Both the position numbers and the translations under genes were made by a program. Shown one piece after another: positions 37,540 to 48,669 of a stretch of DNA of 64,000 bases. The notes below the pieces were generated by a model. The model searched no databases. It had not been told where the DNA came from and was given only the letters and a program-made list of their open reading frames with translations. Within the stretch, counting starts at the first letter, position 1; each line of letters begins with the position of its first letter. The DNA is from Straminergon stramineum (lineage: Eukaryota > Streptophyta > Bryopsida > Hypnales > Calliergonaceae), in assembly GCA_963920665.1 (NCBI GenBank), contig OY987267.1, forward strand, positions 13,516,001 to 13,580,000, written 5' to 3'.

Positions 37540-37915
37540 ATTATATGTACCTTCCATAGTTATAGGATGTTTATAATTAAAGGTGTTTACGTTGTAGGTA
37601 CCTATGTTATAAGCACCTTCCATAGTTATAGGATGTTTATATAATACGTGCCTAATTATGTTATTGGTGTCTATGCTTTAAATACTTATATTATTGGCAC
37701 CTTCCATGGTTATAGGATGTTTATATAATAAGTGCCTAATTATATTATGGTTGTTTATGTTTTAGGTATCTATATTATAGACACCTTCCACGGTCATAGT
37801 ATATTTATATTATAGGTACCAATGTTATAAGCACCTTGCATGGTTATAGGATATTCATATTATAAGTATGTATGTTATAAACACCTTCAATAGTTGTAGG
37901 ATATCTACTAATACC
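37540..37915. repeat. Degenerate tandem array of ~50-85-bp units
   Basis: The phrase 'accttccatagttataggat' or a close variant recurs near 37550, 37615, 37700, 37783, 37832 and 37882, each followed by 'tttata(t)' and 'atgttata' or similar. Spacing is about 65, 85, 83, 49 and 50 bp. Long and short unit types alternate, suggesting unequal crossing-over followed by decay. No coding potential. Confidence 0.75.
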
Positions 37916-38682
37916 TAGGCTCAAAGTTTGTAAGCTCTTATTTCTATGCTCACATGCTAGCGTCAATGAACACGAACTGAACCTCTTGCAAATGTAGTAG
38001 AGTACGTGAAGTGCATATATGTAAGTACATTTTGCACTCACTATGCATTATGACAGGGGTGGATGATGGGTAGTTGTATGGATGAGTGTCTCAATAAACC
38101 AATTACAAAAATATTTTTAGAAAATATTAGCATTCAAAAGGCTTTATTTAATAAGCCAATGTTGCACTTCATTCTTGTATATGTTTGGCATGCATCAAAG
38201 AATGTGCTACAATAATGTCTCATTGTTTATTCTTACAACATTCAAATGCAAATGCTTTTGGAGTAAATTAGAAACATAACAATTTTTTGTGATTTTTGAA
38301 GGCAATTTTGACCATGTGAAAGGATATCATAGTGCACCCTTACATCGATGTCATGGGAAAAAACTCATGAATTGATTGCAACTCAAAGTGTAGGGAGCTT
38401 GAAATACAAGTCATGCATACAATTTTTTCCTATCTTGCTCTTTCATACTATATTTTAATTTTTACACATCCAAAATGATATTAAAAGAATTAAAGGAAAA
38501 AAAGATTCAAAACCCATTTAGAATTTCCTTTAGGCAAACCAAAAATTTCATCCCAATCTAACATTTTGTGAAGTATAAACATTTCCAAGTGTGTAAAAAA
38601 TGTCATATTAGAGTACAACTGCATGAAGTAACCTTTAAGGGTTTAAAAATTCTTCAACAAATCCTTAATACTTTCATTACTA

Positions 38683-38763
38683 CTTCCTTTGTCTCAAAAT
38701 AAATCCGTGTTACTCCCATAGTTCCACTAGAAAAACATGGATTTATTTTTGAGACAAAGGGAG
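38683..38763. mobile_element. 81-bp Stowaway-like MITE (Tc1/mariner)
   Basis: The ends CTTCCTTTGTCTCAAAATAA and TTATTTTTGAGACAAAGGGAG are inverted repeats that also pair further inward over AATCC/GGATT. TA flanks both sides (38681-38682 and 38764-38765). The CTCCCTc-type terminus with a TA duplication is the plant Stowaway signature. It is very short, consisting almost only of the two arms. Confidence 0.8.
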
Positions 38764-39462
38764 TACAAAAATAGTGCAGCTACCTACAATATTGTAGGAT
38801 GAAGGAAGTATATAGAAAGGATATTGCACCTTTAGAAGTGTGACCTAATTTGTGAAACCACCCTATCTAGATTCTTGACTTAAATGTAGGCCTTTTGCAC
38901 ATCATATGTGCATAGGGTCAATTTTCAATACACCCATTTAAATACTTTAAAATTTCATAGTTTATTCATGCTTGTGTTGCTTGAAGAAGGCATGCCGAAA
39001 GAGAATCTCAAATCCCCTTTTGACTCCTAACAAGATTCAACAAAAAGTTACACAATTTTATTCTAAAACATGTTTGAGTGCTTTTGCAAAGAATACTAAC
39101 TTAATTGCAGGTTTGGTTGATTGGGTGGGTTGCAAAAAAAGTCAAACACATTTGTAGGACTATTGGACACTTGGACAAAATTAGGTTAGGAACTCATCCT
39201 ATTTTCAAGCACGTTTCAATCGTATTTGCACTATTCACGGTTGGGTGAATTATAACTTACAGTAGGATTTGAGACAAGGGGATTGGATCCTATGTTTGGG
39301 AAGAATCTGCAGCTAGTTTAAAGTTAGCCGATGGAATTCAGAAAAAAAAATCCCATTTGTAATTTGCATACTTCACCAAAAAAGTACAGTTAAAAAATCT
39401 AAAAAAAATTCTAATTCAAATAAAAGAAGAGAAAATAATTGCATTCCATACCCTACACGAGG

Positions 39463-39571
39463 ATTAGATTCGCCAAAAAATTAAGTCATTATTGTAAAAA
39501 GAAGTGCCACAAGTCTTCTTGTGAATGGTGTGAGGTGACATGGACCCCTGAAAATTGGACATGGGTACTTG
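39463..39571. mobile_element. Diverged copy of the GTGAAGGTT-family MITE
   Basis: Shares 'gaagtgccacaagtc', 'gaatggtgtgaggtgacatgg' and 'ggacatgg' with the copies at 4341-4474 and 46102-46250. The terminal repeats are degraded, so its limits are approximate. Confidence 0.5.
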
Positions 39572-39789
39572 AAAAACTAGTTCAATTTGAGAATTGAAGG
39601 GAAAAATAGCCGATAAAACTCAAAAAACTTCCCGAACACCAATTGAATCTGGGACCTTGAAAAATTGACGCTGGCTGTACCCCCAAAATATCTTCAGTTG
39701 TTGCAATGTACTGTACTTCATTGGATGATGGATTTGGCGGTCCACTTGTCAACAATGAATGCTGCTTTCCCTTGCGCTCAACAATGTCA

Positions 39790-40040
39790 ATGTGGTGACA
39801 GTCTTGTGATATATCTTCCTGAAGATAAGTCATCACTCAATGGCACTCAGTTTTTGGTTTCTAGTTGCAGGCACATACCTTACTTTACCTTACCTGATCT
39901 TACCCTCGCTTTTTCACATGTGTTTGTTCGTGCGGAAATTGACTGACCGAACTCACTTTCTCAGTGTTTTGAAGGTATTTGGCATGTTTGTGACCGACCA
40001 TGGTTCCATTTGCACAAGATGGGGTGACCTATTTTATTTT
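39790..40040 (+). pseudogene. Possible Ty1/copia reverse-transcriptase relic
   Basis: One frame reads DKSSLNGTQFLVSS then RHIPYFTLPDLTLAFSHVF. This resembles the copia polymerase segment normally of the form T.FR.LVGSL.YLT.TRPDL.FAV..V. After one frameshift the next frame reads DRTHFLSVLKVF, matching the following H....RILRY region. No other polymerase parts, LTRs or primer-binding site were recognised. If real, it is a small and heavily decayed fragment. Confidence 0.4.
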
Positions 40041-40074
40041 CATGATGGAGGGGAAGAAGTTATGATATAGTTCA

Positions 40075-41797
40075 GCAACTTCTTTATTGTGTGATGAATG
40101 ACACATTGACACCAAATGAAGTTGCTAAATCTAATTATTAGTTTTGTACTTTTTGGAAATAGGTTCACCTGTACATCGAGAACAAGTTGAATTGGAATCT
40201 ACAATTTTGCACTTCTTGGAACATAATAGATTTGATCACCTATTTGTCAAGAACAAGTTGGATTGTTATATACAGTTCTTGAATTTCTACTAATTTTGAA
40301 CTAGATGAAAAGTTAGCAAAAAATAGAACAATCTTCTTTATTCCTATTCCTTAACTAAAGATAATTACCTCCCCCCCCCGCAAACATTGTTCAATTGGAC
40401 ATATGCTAAAACACTTCAACATTGTTGAAAACAAGTTGTGTACCTTATTGGCTTGTGCAAATTGGACAAAAGTTATTTCATACATGAGCTATTGCACAAA
40501 AATCATAAACCATTTATATCCCCAAAATAAATTATGGATGCTTCAAAATATTTAAACTTGAATGATTATACACCTAAAAACTAAAAGTAAAACTCTGGGT
40601 AACTTTGTTGAATTTTCATTTTACTTCAAAGTTTTGTCATGATCATTTAGAGGTTAAAAGGAATTGCAACAAAAAATAACATAACATTGTATATCCAAGC
40701 AATGGTCCTTCCCTATACTAGGAAGGTATTCCACTTTGCTATATATCTTGGAAAGACTTATTAGTTTATTCAAAGATTGGGATTGGTTGAAGAGCCATAA
40801 AAGACAATTTTCTTCATTGTAGGGGTCCCCTTTTAAAGGATACAAAAGGGACCCTTACCTCATTGGTAAACAATGTTAGGAACCAAGTTGAATTGATTAG
40901 TCAACAAACCAACTAGATTCCATTCCAACACTACTAGTGAAGCTCTTGTAGGATTTTCACATTGAATCTTCAAGAAATGAGTATACTTTACATTCAATCA
41001 TTTAACGGCCAAGACAATTAATTTCTTCTATTACTATTATAGATAACATTATTAACCAACTCCAGGGGATCAAATTTGCTCCCCTAGAAAGTGGGAGCCC
41101 CCAATATTGCAACTTCCCAATCCACCAATGACTCTCTGCAAATTAAATGCAATTCACTCTTAGGGATTGAAGGAATGGTTTACGCTGGCTAACAATGTAC
41201 TGAATTGTTCAACCTATGGAGAATTTTTGATTTACATAATGATAACTGCAATACATGACAAAAAACACCTTGCTAGCAGACTCTGAACATCAACTAGTGT
41301 AAGACTATTTGACACATGGATACTCAACTAATTGGGAGCCGTATGAAAATCAGAGAGCAAACCTGCAAAGTTTTCTTCTACTGGAATCCAAAAAAATTCA
41401 GTTTACATGCCATTCCACTGCAACTTAATCTTTCTCGAAGGTCCCTCAGATATGACACTTCACGTCGATCATGGCACTTTACTAAGGGCTTCTGATATAA
41501 CATAGATACAAACTAAGTCATTCTCCACGTAAGTGATCTGCCCATGAACCACCATATTCAGGTCAGAGTAGTCCCAACACAATTGCTTCATTGATATGGA
41601 CAAGTGAAAGGCAGATGTCATCGAATGCTTACTAACGCTCTTTCTTGCTCTCCAGAGCTTCCATGAAAAATGCCTGTGAATTCAGGACGCTCTTTGAGAG
41701 GATGACACTTTTGTGTCCTTCAAGACTGGAACCAGGAAATGTGGCCATGCACCACCGTAAAGAAGCTTCCTTTGGGAAGACTTGGTATCCACACTGG
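40075..41797. other. Intergenic DNA and probable 3' UTR of the endonuclease III gene
   Basis: No gene seen. A 99-codon minus-strand frame at 41632-41931 is a shadow of the final NTH exon read in the wrong frame. Sequence close to 41797 is likely the 3' untranslated region of that gene. Confidence 0.45.
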
Positions 41798-44700
41798 TTA
41801 CGTGGCCTTCCGAATAGTTTTTTTAGGGATTGGTTTGAAGGCAGATGGACATAGTTGGCTGACTTTACAGGTCTCACACTTTGGAGCCATTGGTTTGCAA
41901 ACCTGCAGAGGTTGTAAGGCAATGTTCTCAAATCAGTTCAACTGAGGTCAATGTTTCTTAATAAGGTAGACTAAACCACTAGGACCTGATCCCATCTTCT
42001 ATACTGACTAAAAGCAACTCGTACACATGGTTGGATTTATCACCAAGCGGTGTGAGTATGACTTGGCTAAGTGTCTGTCTATGGTCCCTGAGCTTTTAAT
42101 GAAAATGGAGTTGGCTATTGGCACTTACAGTGGCCTACAACCTCCCATTTTGAATTTACATAACTTCATACATAGTGATAAAATTTGATCTCAACAGATT
42201 TGTCTATTGCACCCTAAGATCTTTCCACAGTTCTATATATCTTACTCCTACATGTTTTAAAATGGTCAAAGTGGCGAAAATAGTATCCACTACCTTACAG
42301 CAGGTCAGTAACAGGCTTGCCCCAAAGACAAGACAACTTCAGAATGCTGAAAGGATGAGTGCAGGATACAGGAATGGGTACTTACCTGCTGCCCAAATCC
42401 AACAAAGAGAAAACTGATGTCCGCCCACAAGGTCGGTGGCAACCATGATTCAAGAGTTCGTCGTGTAAGTTCCGGAGTAGCGTTAGTAGGTACCCACCCA
42501 AGTCGAGAGCATACTCTTCTGACATTCGTGTCAACGATTAAACCCTCTTCACCCCTACATCACATCACAAAATACCCCTCCAACTAAATTGACGAAGTTT
42601 TTAATGCAAGTTAACAGGCATCAAAGTCAAACAGTCATCAAGTTGAGTTCAGTGTAAAGTAAATGGGGTTCAATTAATGTTAGTGTCCTTGGCATTACCT
42701 GATGTTCTCTTGGCAACTATTAAGTTTAAACTAAGTCAACATTAGCTCAATGTTGACCCAACGTTCTATTAGATTAACATTAATATACCAAAAATACCTT
42801 TGTGAATCTAATAGAGAGTAGCGAAGCGTCATGATGTTGACATATGCTGTACCGTTAATTAATTGTATCATTTTGACAAGGTAAACCAGCACAATATGGG
42901 CATACAAAAAGATATAGATGGAAAGTATTCTCGGATAAGGATAAGCATGATTGCATACTCACATGCCAAAAGCAACCCATAGAACCAAAAGAGCAACTTT
43001 TGGTCCTACTCCAGGGAGCTTCATCTGCAATACAAACCGGGGGGGGTAGTTATCATGGAGACGACATGAATTTGAACGGTAATTGCGCTTCTCGGTGCAT
43101 TCGTTTCCAAGAAAAGATATGCCTGAAATGATCTATGTCACCGATTTAAACCGCCTGTCACCGGAATGTCCTTTCAAGAGGCAACTGCATCCGATCACAG
43201 AAGAAGTTTCACCTAGACATCTTTGCAGGATTTAAACCAAGGCCAAACACAATGGGATTAGAGAAAAAAAACAGATTAAAAGAAAGAGCTTACAAGTTCT
43301 TCTATTGAGTTCGGAACTGTCCCATTGTGGGGAGGTGCTGAAAGTGTCTGTGCTATGGATTTCATGAACTTCGCCTTCTGCCTGAAAAACACAGCACTTT
43401 AAGCATGTATATCCGTATAGAGATTCTTTACGCGGTATAGAATATGCCATCACAACTTGCTTTCCGAGTTAGAGAGGCAGTACAAGTTTCACGGGGTCTC
43501 ATCAGAATAAAAAACTATTTAATTCACATTCTTTTGAGTTGAAAGGTCACAGAAAATGAGGACGCACCTATAAAACCCAACAGGCTTCAAAATCTCCGCC
43601 AATACATCCACCTCAATAGAATCACTTGCAATTTGAGCGATAGTGAGTCCTCCAGACATGGCTCGCAGCCTTTGCATAGCTGCTCCAGTTACAGCATCAC
43701 GAGTTTGCGAACTGATCATGGCTGCCACAAGCGCCTGAAATTGTTGCGTTTCTTTGTTGGCTTCTAAGTCAAGTAACTGCAATAAACGTTCCAAGCAAAC
43801 CACAAGGCAGAAACATTTAGGATATGCAGAATTGGCTTTCCTTATTTCGGAATGCATTATGTCCGTTCAAATTTCGAAAGCCTTACCTGATGAGTTCCAA
43901 AAAGATCCACTGGTGCATCCTTGTCCATACGCATGGATCTGCATTAACAGACGAAAAAAAAATAATACGGTAGTGAAAACACAAGGGAAAAAATTATAAG
44001 GTGTTGAGATCAGCAGAGTGCAGGCAAACCAGATTTTAGGAACTGGATACTAAATATACTCGTCCGGTATTTGTCTTTCTCAAAATCACTACTTCCCAGC
44101 CAATGCAAAAGTCGAAGAAGAATACCTAATACCCTCAACAATTTGTTCCCAATTCTCAGGAGCAGATTCTTCTGGTGATCCATCAGCCTTACTTCTTGAT
44201 TGCCTTGCTTTTGAATAAGTTTCAACTTCTACAACGCTCCTAGTAACTAAATGATCTGAAACATTACGCACTGAATTCATTTCTGAGCACAACTATTCCC
44301 GAGTCAGCTGAGCAAATGGCAAGCAACTTATTACTACGAAAATTGAGCCTCGAATTCTGTTGAGACAACGACTTGACGAGGACCTCAGAGAATCGATTGA
44401 ATTCAAAGGATACAAAATTAAGAAAGAGTGCCAATCAGTCGCTCACCCAAGTCCTCTATCTCAGTTTCCGTCTTAACAAAACCTGATGATCCGTCCACAG
44501 TTGCCCCAGGGTCGAATTCTTCTTTCTTAGCTGTTAGTTTTCTTCGCTGCACATTGATCACCAATCCAAAAAAATGTCATTTCTCAACATACACCACCAG
44601 GATCTAAACACACACACACACACACACACACACTGATCTAATCAAAGCCGTCGGGCTATTCATATCCTGTATGATGACCGATAAAGAAATGCACAAAAAT

Positions 44701-45874
44701 TCAGTAAGGAAGAGTGATGAAACGCAAACCTCCCTAATTGCATACTCCCTCTGTAATTTCACATATCAAGTGACACAAACTTCTCACACCTTTGTATTAT
44801 TATGGAAATTGGTCTTCCCGAGACAGTGCAATTAAAGAGGTCTAAGAGAAGTACCATGGACACAGCAGCCCACCTTGTCTGTGCGCGCCACGGACCGATC
44901 ATATATGGAGCTAGCGACAGTCTTGTCGCCACCCCCTGCACTAACATTCTCTTCTGGCTCCTCCTACAAACAACGAATTCGCATACGTTTCAAGTCAAGA
45001 TTACCCCAAAACGGAATCTTCCACTTCAGACATTTTTCAATTGCGTTTCTTCCGTTTTAAAAGGTTCAGTTCTTAAGCTGTAAGCAAGCACACAAAGATT
45101 TAAATACGTAGGTTTCATTCCCCTATCTGATTTCTAGTTCAGTAATTATTGCAACGTTTTGAACATTTTTCAACCTGCTCTAAACCCTAGAATTTGTGGT
45201 GACACCTTTCTTGAGAATCTAACTTATATACTTGGTTGACAAATTCGGTAAGGTCATTGGTCAAAGTCCTCGCTTGAAGAAGCAAGAAATAGACAGAACT
45301 CTTCTACCGCATTCTTGAAGCCTAGATTCAATTTTCCTTGCTCCATTGCTGCTTCTAATGCGAATGATTGTTGTTACTCCTATCTCCGATTTCTAGTTCA
45401 GCAGTAATATGAACGTTGAAACGTTAAAAGCATTCCAATTCGTACTGAACTAGAAATCAGATAAAGGAATTGAACCTATTCATTCCAATTCAGATAATAA
45501 ATGGTTCGAATTGATTCCCATTCGATGCAGCAATGGAGCAAATTCAGAATCGTATCGTCATCACATTGAAATTCATCAAAAATGCGATAGAAGCATTCAG
45601 GCGCAGAGAATTGACCAAAAAAATTACCAAATATACTCGTCAACCATGCACGTTCATCTATGTCCCTTGGATCCGCCAGTAAGGAATCATCACAGCTTTC
45701 AGGGGTTAGGAGAGGTTCAAGAGAAGCTGTTTCGACACTGAAGAGTTTCAGTACGAACAAGAAAATTAGTGCTTAGGAATGCAGAGTCCAGGCTCATACC
45801 TTGATTCGTTTACTGCTCGCTCGATGATGCGTTGCGGCGGAGAAAGAAAAAGACGCAAAGACATTGTTCTCCAT
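41798..45874 (-). CDS. NTH1: Endonuclease III-like DNA glycosylase/AP lyase
   Basis: Ten minus-strand exons, 368 aa: 45874-45800, 44963-44874, 44546-44447, 44282-44126, 43938-43887, 43776-43568, 43381-43294, 43024-42963, 42554-42386, 41902-41798. The enzyme removes oxidised pyrimidines and cuts the abasic site during base excision repair; plant homologues act in plastids and nuclei. The core starts near residue 120 (ENWEQIVEGIR). It contains ISSQTRD, the helix-hairpin-helix LMKLPGVGPKVA with the catalytic lysine, then GLIVDTNVRR with the catalytic aspartate. The C-terminus holds a 4Fe-4S loop, C-x6-C-x2-C-x5-C (VCKPMAPKCETCKVSQLC). All catalytic and cluster residues are intact. The N-terminal 110 residues are charged and poorly conserved. 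The acceptor at 44282 is the least certain; alternatives within 20 bp keep the same frame. Confidence 0.92.
44608..44633. repeat. (AC)13 microsatellite
   Basis: A perfect dinucleotide run in intron 2 of the endonuclease III gene. Confidence 0.95.
45117..45470. repeat. 354-bp inverted-repeat element in NTH1 intron 1
   Basis: The 28-bp segment at 45117-45144 reappears in reverse complement at 45443-45470 with two mismatches; its core is CTGATTTCTAGTTCAGTA. A third partial copy in direct orientation (GATTTCTAGTTCAG) lies near 45388. The arrangement suggests a MITE with a nested or duplicated end. No target-site duplication was identified. Confidence 0.6.
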
Positions 45875-46101
45875 GATGAAAATTAAAAAATTAAAAAACT
45901 GCTGCTGCTGCTGCAATGGAAGGCCTGTTTGGGAAGAGCTCCGCCATCGCTCCTAAGAAAAGCCCAATGCACAACATGGAACGACACCAGCCATACCAAA
46001 AACCCTAAACCCTAAATTACACGAAGCTTACAGCTAAACTGTCCAATGTTACGGTTACGCTAATTTTTGGGCCCTCACTAATACGATATATATATACCCT
46101 A

Positions 46102-46250
46102 AGTGAAGGTCAGATTCGGCATAAATTAAGTCATTTTTGTAAAAAAAGTGTCACATATCATCTTGTGATTGGTGTGAGGTGACGTGGACCCCTAAGAATC
46201 TGACATGGAAATTCCATTTTGGCACTTGAGTGTTGAATCAGACCTTTAGA
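46102..46250. mobile_element. Copy of the GTGAAGGTT-family MITE
   Basis: The left end AGTGAAGGTCAGATTCGG and right end TTGAATCAGACCTTTAGA are imperfect inverted repeats. The interior shares 'attggtgtgaggtgacgtgg' and 'gacatggaaattccat' with the copy at 4341-4474. It lies just upstream of the endonuclease III gene. Confidence 0.6.
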
Positions 46251-47290
46251 TGCATATTTGGTAGCATTAACAACTCCTAAAATCATCCAAATGAAGTTTG
46301 AACATGGATTCTATTAATGAAGTACAATTTATTTTTGTTCGGTCTAGTTGATAGTCTAGAAGGATTAGAAATTCTTTTAAAATTGAATTTTTTTAAACAC
46401 TGTATGAAAAAACTAAGGATTTTCAAAGTATTAAGTGTATCCAAAATCAATCCTCGGCTCTCAAGATTAAAGGTTCTACATTTTAGGCAAGTATATGTAG
46501 GAATTGGTTTTAGAAAGATGTCACGATTAGATGTGGTTACCTTTTGTCAATGCAAAGCTTCCTCTTCTTCCCCTTCATTGAGTTTGTTCCATAGATAAAA
46601 AAAAAATAGTAAGGACAATTGCAATACAAATTATCTCATGAAGAACCTCAAGAAGTCATGGTTGAAATTGATCATAGCCTACAATGTTTGAAAAAAGTGT
46701 AATTTAAATTAGGGCAAATTTTACAAGAGTACAGAGTAGTGCATATGTTGGTTGCAAAATAAATAATGTTAGATAAATAAAGTTTAGAAATGACTTACTT
46801 TTTGGTCATAAAGGGGATACTCTAGCTTGAACCAATTAAAATTAATCTAACATTAATAATTTATTGTCACATGCACTAATGGAATAAATCAATATCTTTT
46901 GAAAGGCTAATTTTGATGATGATAAAAGGGATGAGTATTGCTTTACATTGATATGTAATATTATATAAGAAAGTACATTACATTGATATGCAATATTATA
47001 TTTTTTCTATAAGGTAGTAAGCTGATAAACCGCTCATCTAAGGATTGGTCTGTTTTTTCATGTATATCTTTTCATGGGAATATTTTTAGTTCAGACAAAG
47101 AGATATAGATGTAGAATGTAACACAAGTGGTTTCGTATTTTTTGAAGCATTATTGAATTAGTTATGAATTTTCAAACTTTTGTGTCATAGGCCTCTATTT
47201 ATGACACTAGGTCTTCTATAAATTGTTCAGTTGAAGTTATAAAGAAAAATGGGAAAAGCAAAGACAATGATTGGCTCTTGCAATAAATTA
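46251..47290. other. Intergenic DNA, no gene seen
   Basis: AT-rich sequence with one 93-codon open frame (46317-46598) of unremarkable composition and no family resemblance. Confidence 0.45.
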
Positions 47291-47292
47291 TA

Positions 47293-47886
47293 CTCCTTCC
47301 GTCCCCAAATGATCTTCTTGTTGGACAAAATGTTCTAGATTAAGGCTGAAAATCACATTTTTCCAAATTTTTTTTGAATTTTAAGTAGTATTTAGTGCAC
47401 TCCTATCATCTAAAAATTTTGAGTTCCCGAACCCTTTCTGAAACGCAATTTTGGAGTACTCAAAAACAAGATTTTTGAGGCATTTCTAAGGAGCACCAGT
47501 AGCCATGCGATTGTCCAATTTTTGTGGACAAGGATGAATACTCAAATTGTCATTTTTTTACAACAATACCCATATTTGTAGGCCAGGGCTTGTGGGCCAA
47601 GGCATGAGCTGATTAGGCTCTCACCCTATGGCCCAACCCCATGTGGCCTCTAACCAATGTCTTTTGCCTTGATTTGAGGCTTCATTAATTATGGATGGCA
47701 ATATGGGGGAATAATCCCAATAGTGTATGCTCAAAACAATCTTCTAATTGGAGTATGTTTTCATCTTTTTAGCAATTGCCTCCAACTCCCCAAATTGGTT
47801 CCTACCATGTTAGTACGTACACCCGGATAATCATTTTGTGACAAAAAATGAAGGGGAACCAGAAGATCATTTTGGGACGGAGGGAG
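47293..47886. mobile_element. 594-bp Stowaway-like element (Tc1/mariner)
   Basis: The left end CTCCTTCCGTCCCCAAATGA and right end TCATTTTGGGACGGAGGGAG are inverted repeats, with pairing extended inward over TCTTCT/AGAAGA. TA flanks both sides (47291-47292 and 47887-47888). The CTCCnTCCGTCCC terminus is the classic plant Stowaway/mariner type. The 594-bp interior is longer than a typical Stowaway MITE, yet no transposase (DD39D) segment could be read. Confidence 0.85.
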
Positions 47887-47888
47887 TA

Positions 47889-48669
47889 CTTTTTTTCTCG
47901 ATCCATTCAAATGACTATAGAGGTTGATTTAAGAACCATCTCAAAGCTAAAGTGGGGGCAATTCTAAATGCCCGTGCGGAGTTCGAGCCTACTACCTTAC
48001 TATCACATTGATATTGCAGCTTGTTATGGTTTTAGAGGGTGTGATATTGCAAAAACAAAGAGGGTTTCTACGATTTTGATGCTTCCTTGTCATTCCAAAA
48101 AATACAAGTTGGATAAAAATTCAAATGCAATGTAGAAAGGAATAAACTAGGGACCAAATGAAGGGAAATTCAGTTATGACTTCTAGAAGAACCCTAATGT
48201 TTAACAATTCTACTATAATTAGAACTTGCAACACTCACATGAATCAGAAGCTTCTGTCAGGTGAGATCTCTTGAACGAGTCCAGAATAATATTTCTCTCG
48301 AAGCACAAATACAATCCAGACGTCAAAGCACGTCACTGAGCACCTTTTAGTCTCATTTCCGACCGCAGAACCAACACCACAGATTAGTGGTTGATATCAA
48401 CACAGAACTTCAAACTCTTGAGCTCGTCAAGTCATTCCCGCTGGGTGATGAGAGGCTGAAATCCCAACCTGCTCATAAATTCTACTCTCTATACAAACCT
48501 TGATTTTTTCTAACTTCCACGTGATGACATGGTAGCGCAAATAGCACTTCACATGTAGGAAGATGGCCTAAACTCCAAACCCCTGTACAAAATTATTGTG
48601 GAAGATACAAATATGTAGGCATCTTCCGCTAAGATCGTAAACTGAACGCATGTTGATCCGTCAAAAGCC
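47889..48669. other. Intergenic DNA and probable 3' UTR of the metacaspase
   Basis: No gene seen. Sequence close to 48669 is likely the 3' untranslated region of the metacaspase gene on the minus strand. Confidence 0.4.

Noticed and set aside
41632..41931. 99-codon minus-strand frame at the end of NTH1
   Set aside because: The true final exon uses another frame that yields the iron-sulfur cluster motif and a stop at 41798.
44742..44760. TACTCCCTCTGTAATTTCAC, resembling a Stowaway left end
   Set aside because: No matching right end or second TA site was found nearby.
45476..45760. 95-codon minus-strand frame as an independent gene
   Set aside because: It lies inside NTH1 intron 1 and matches no family; kept only as a possible alternative exon.
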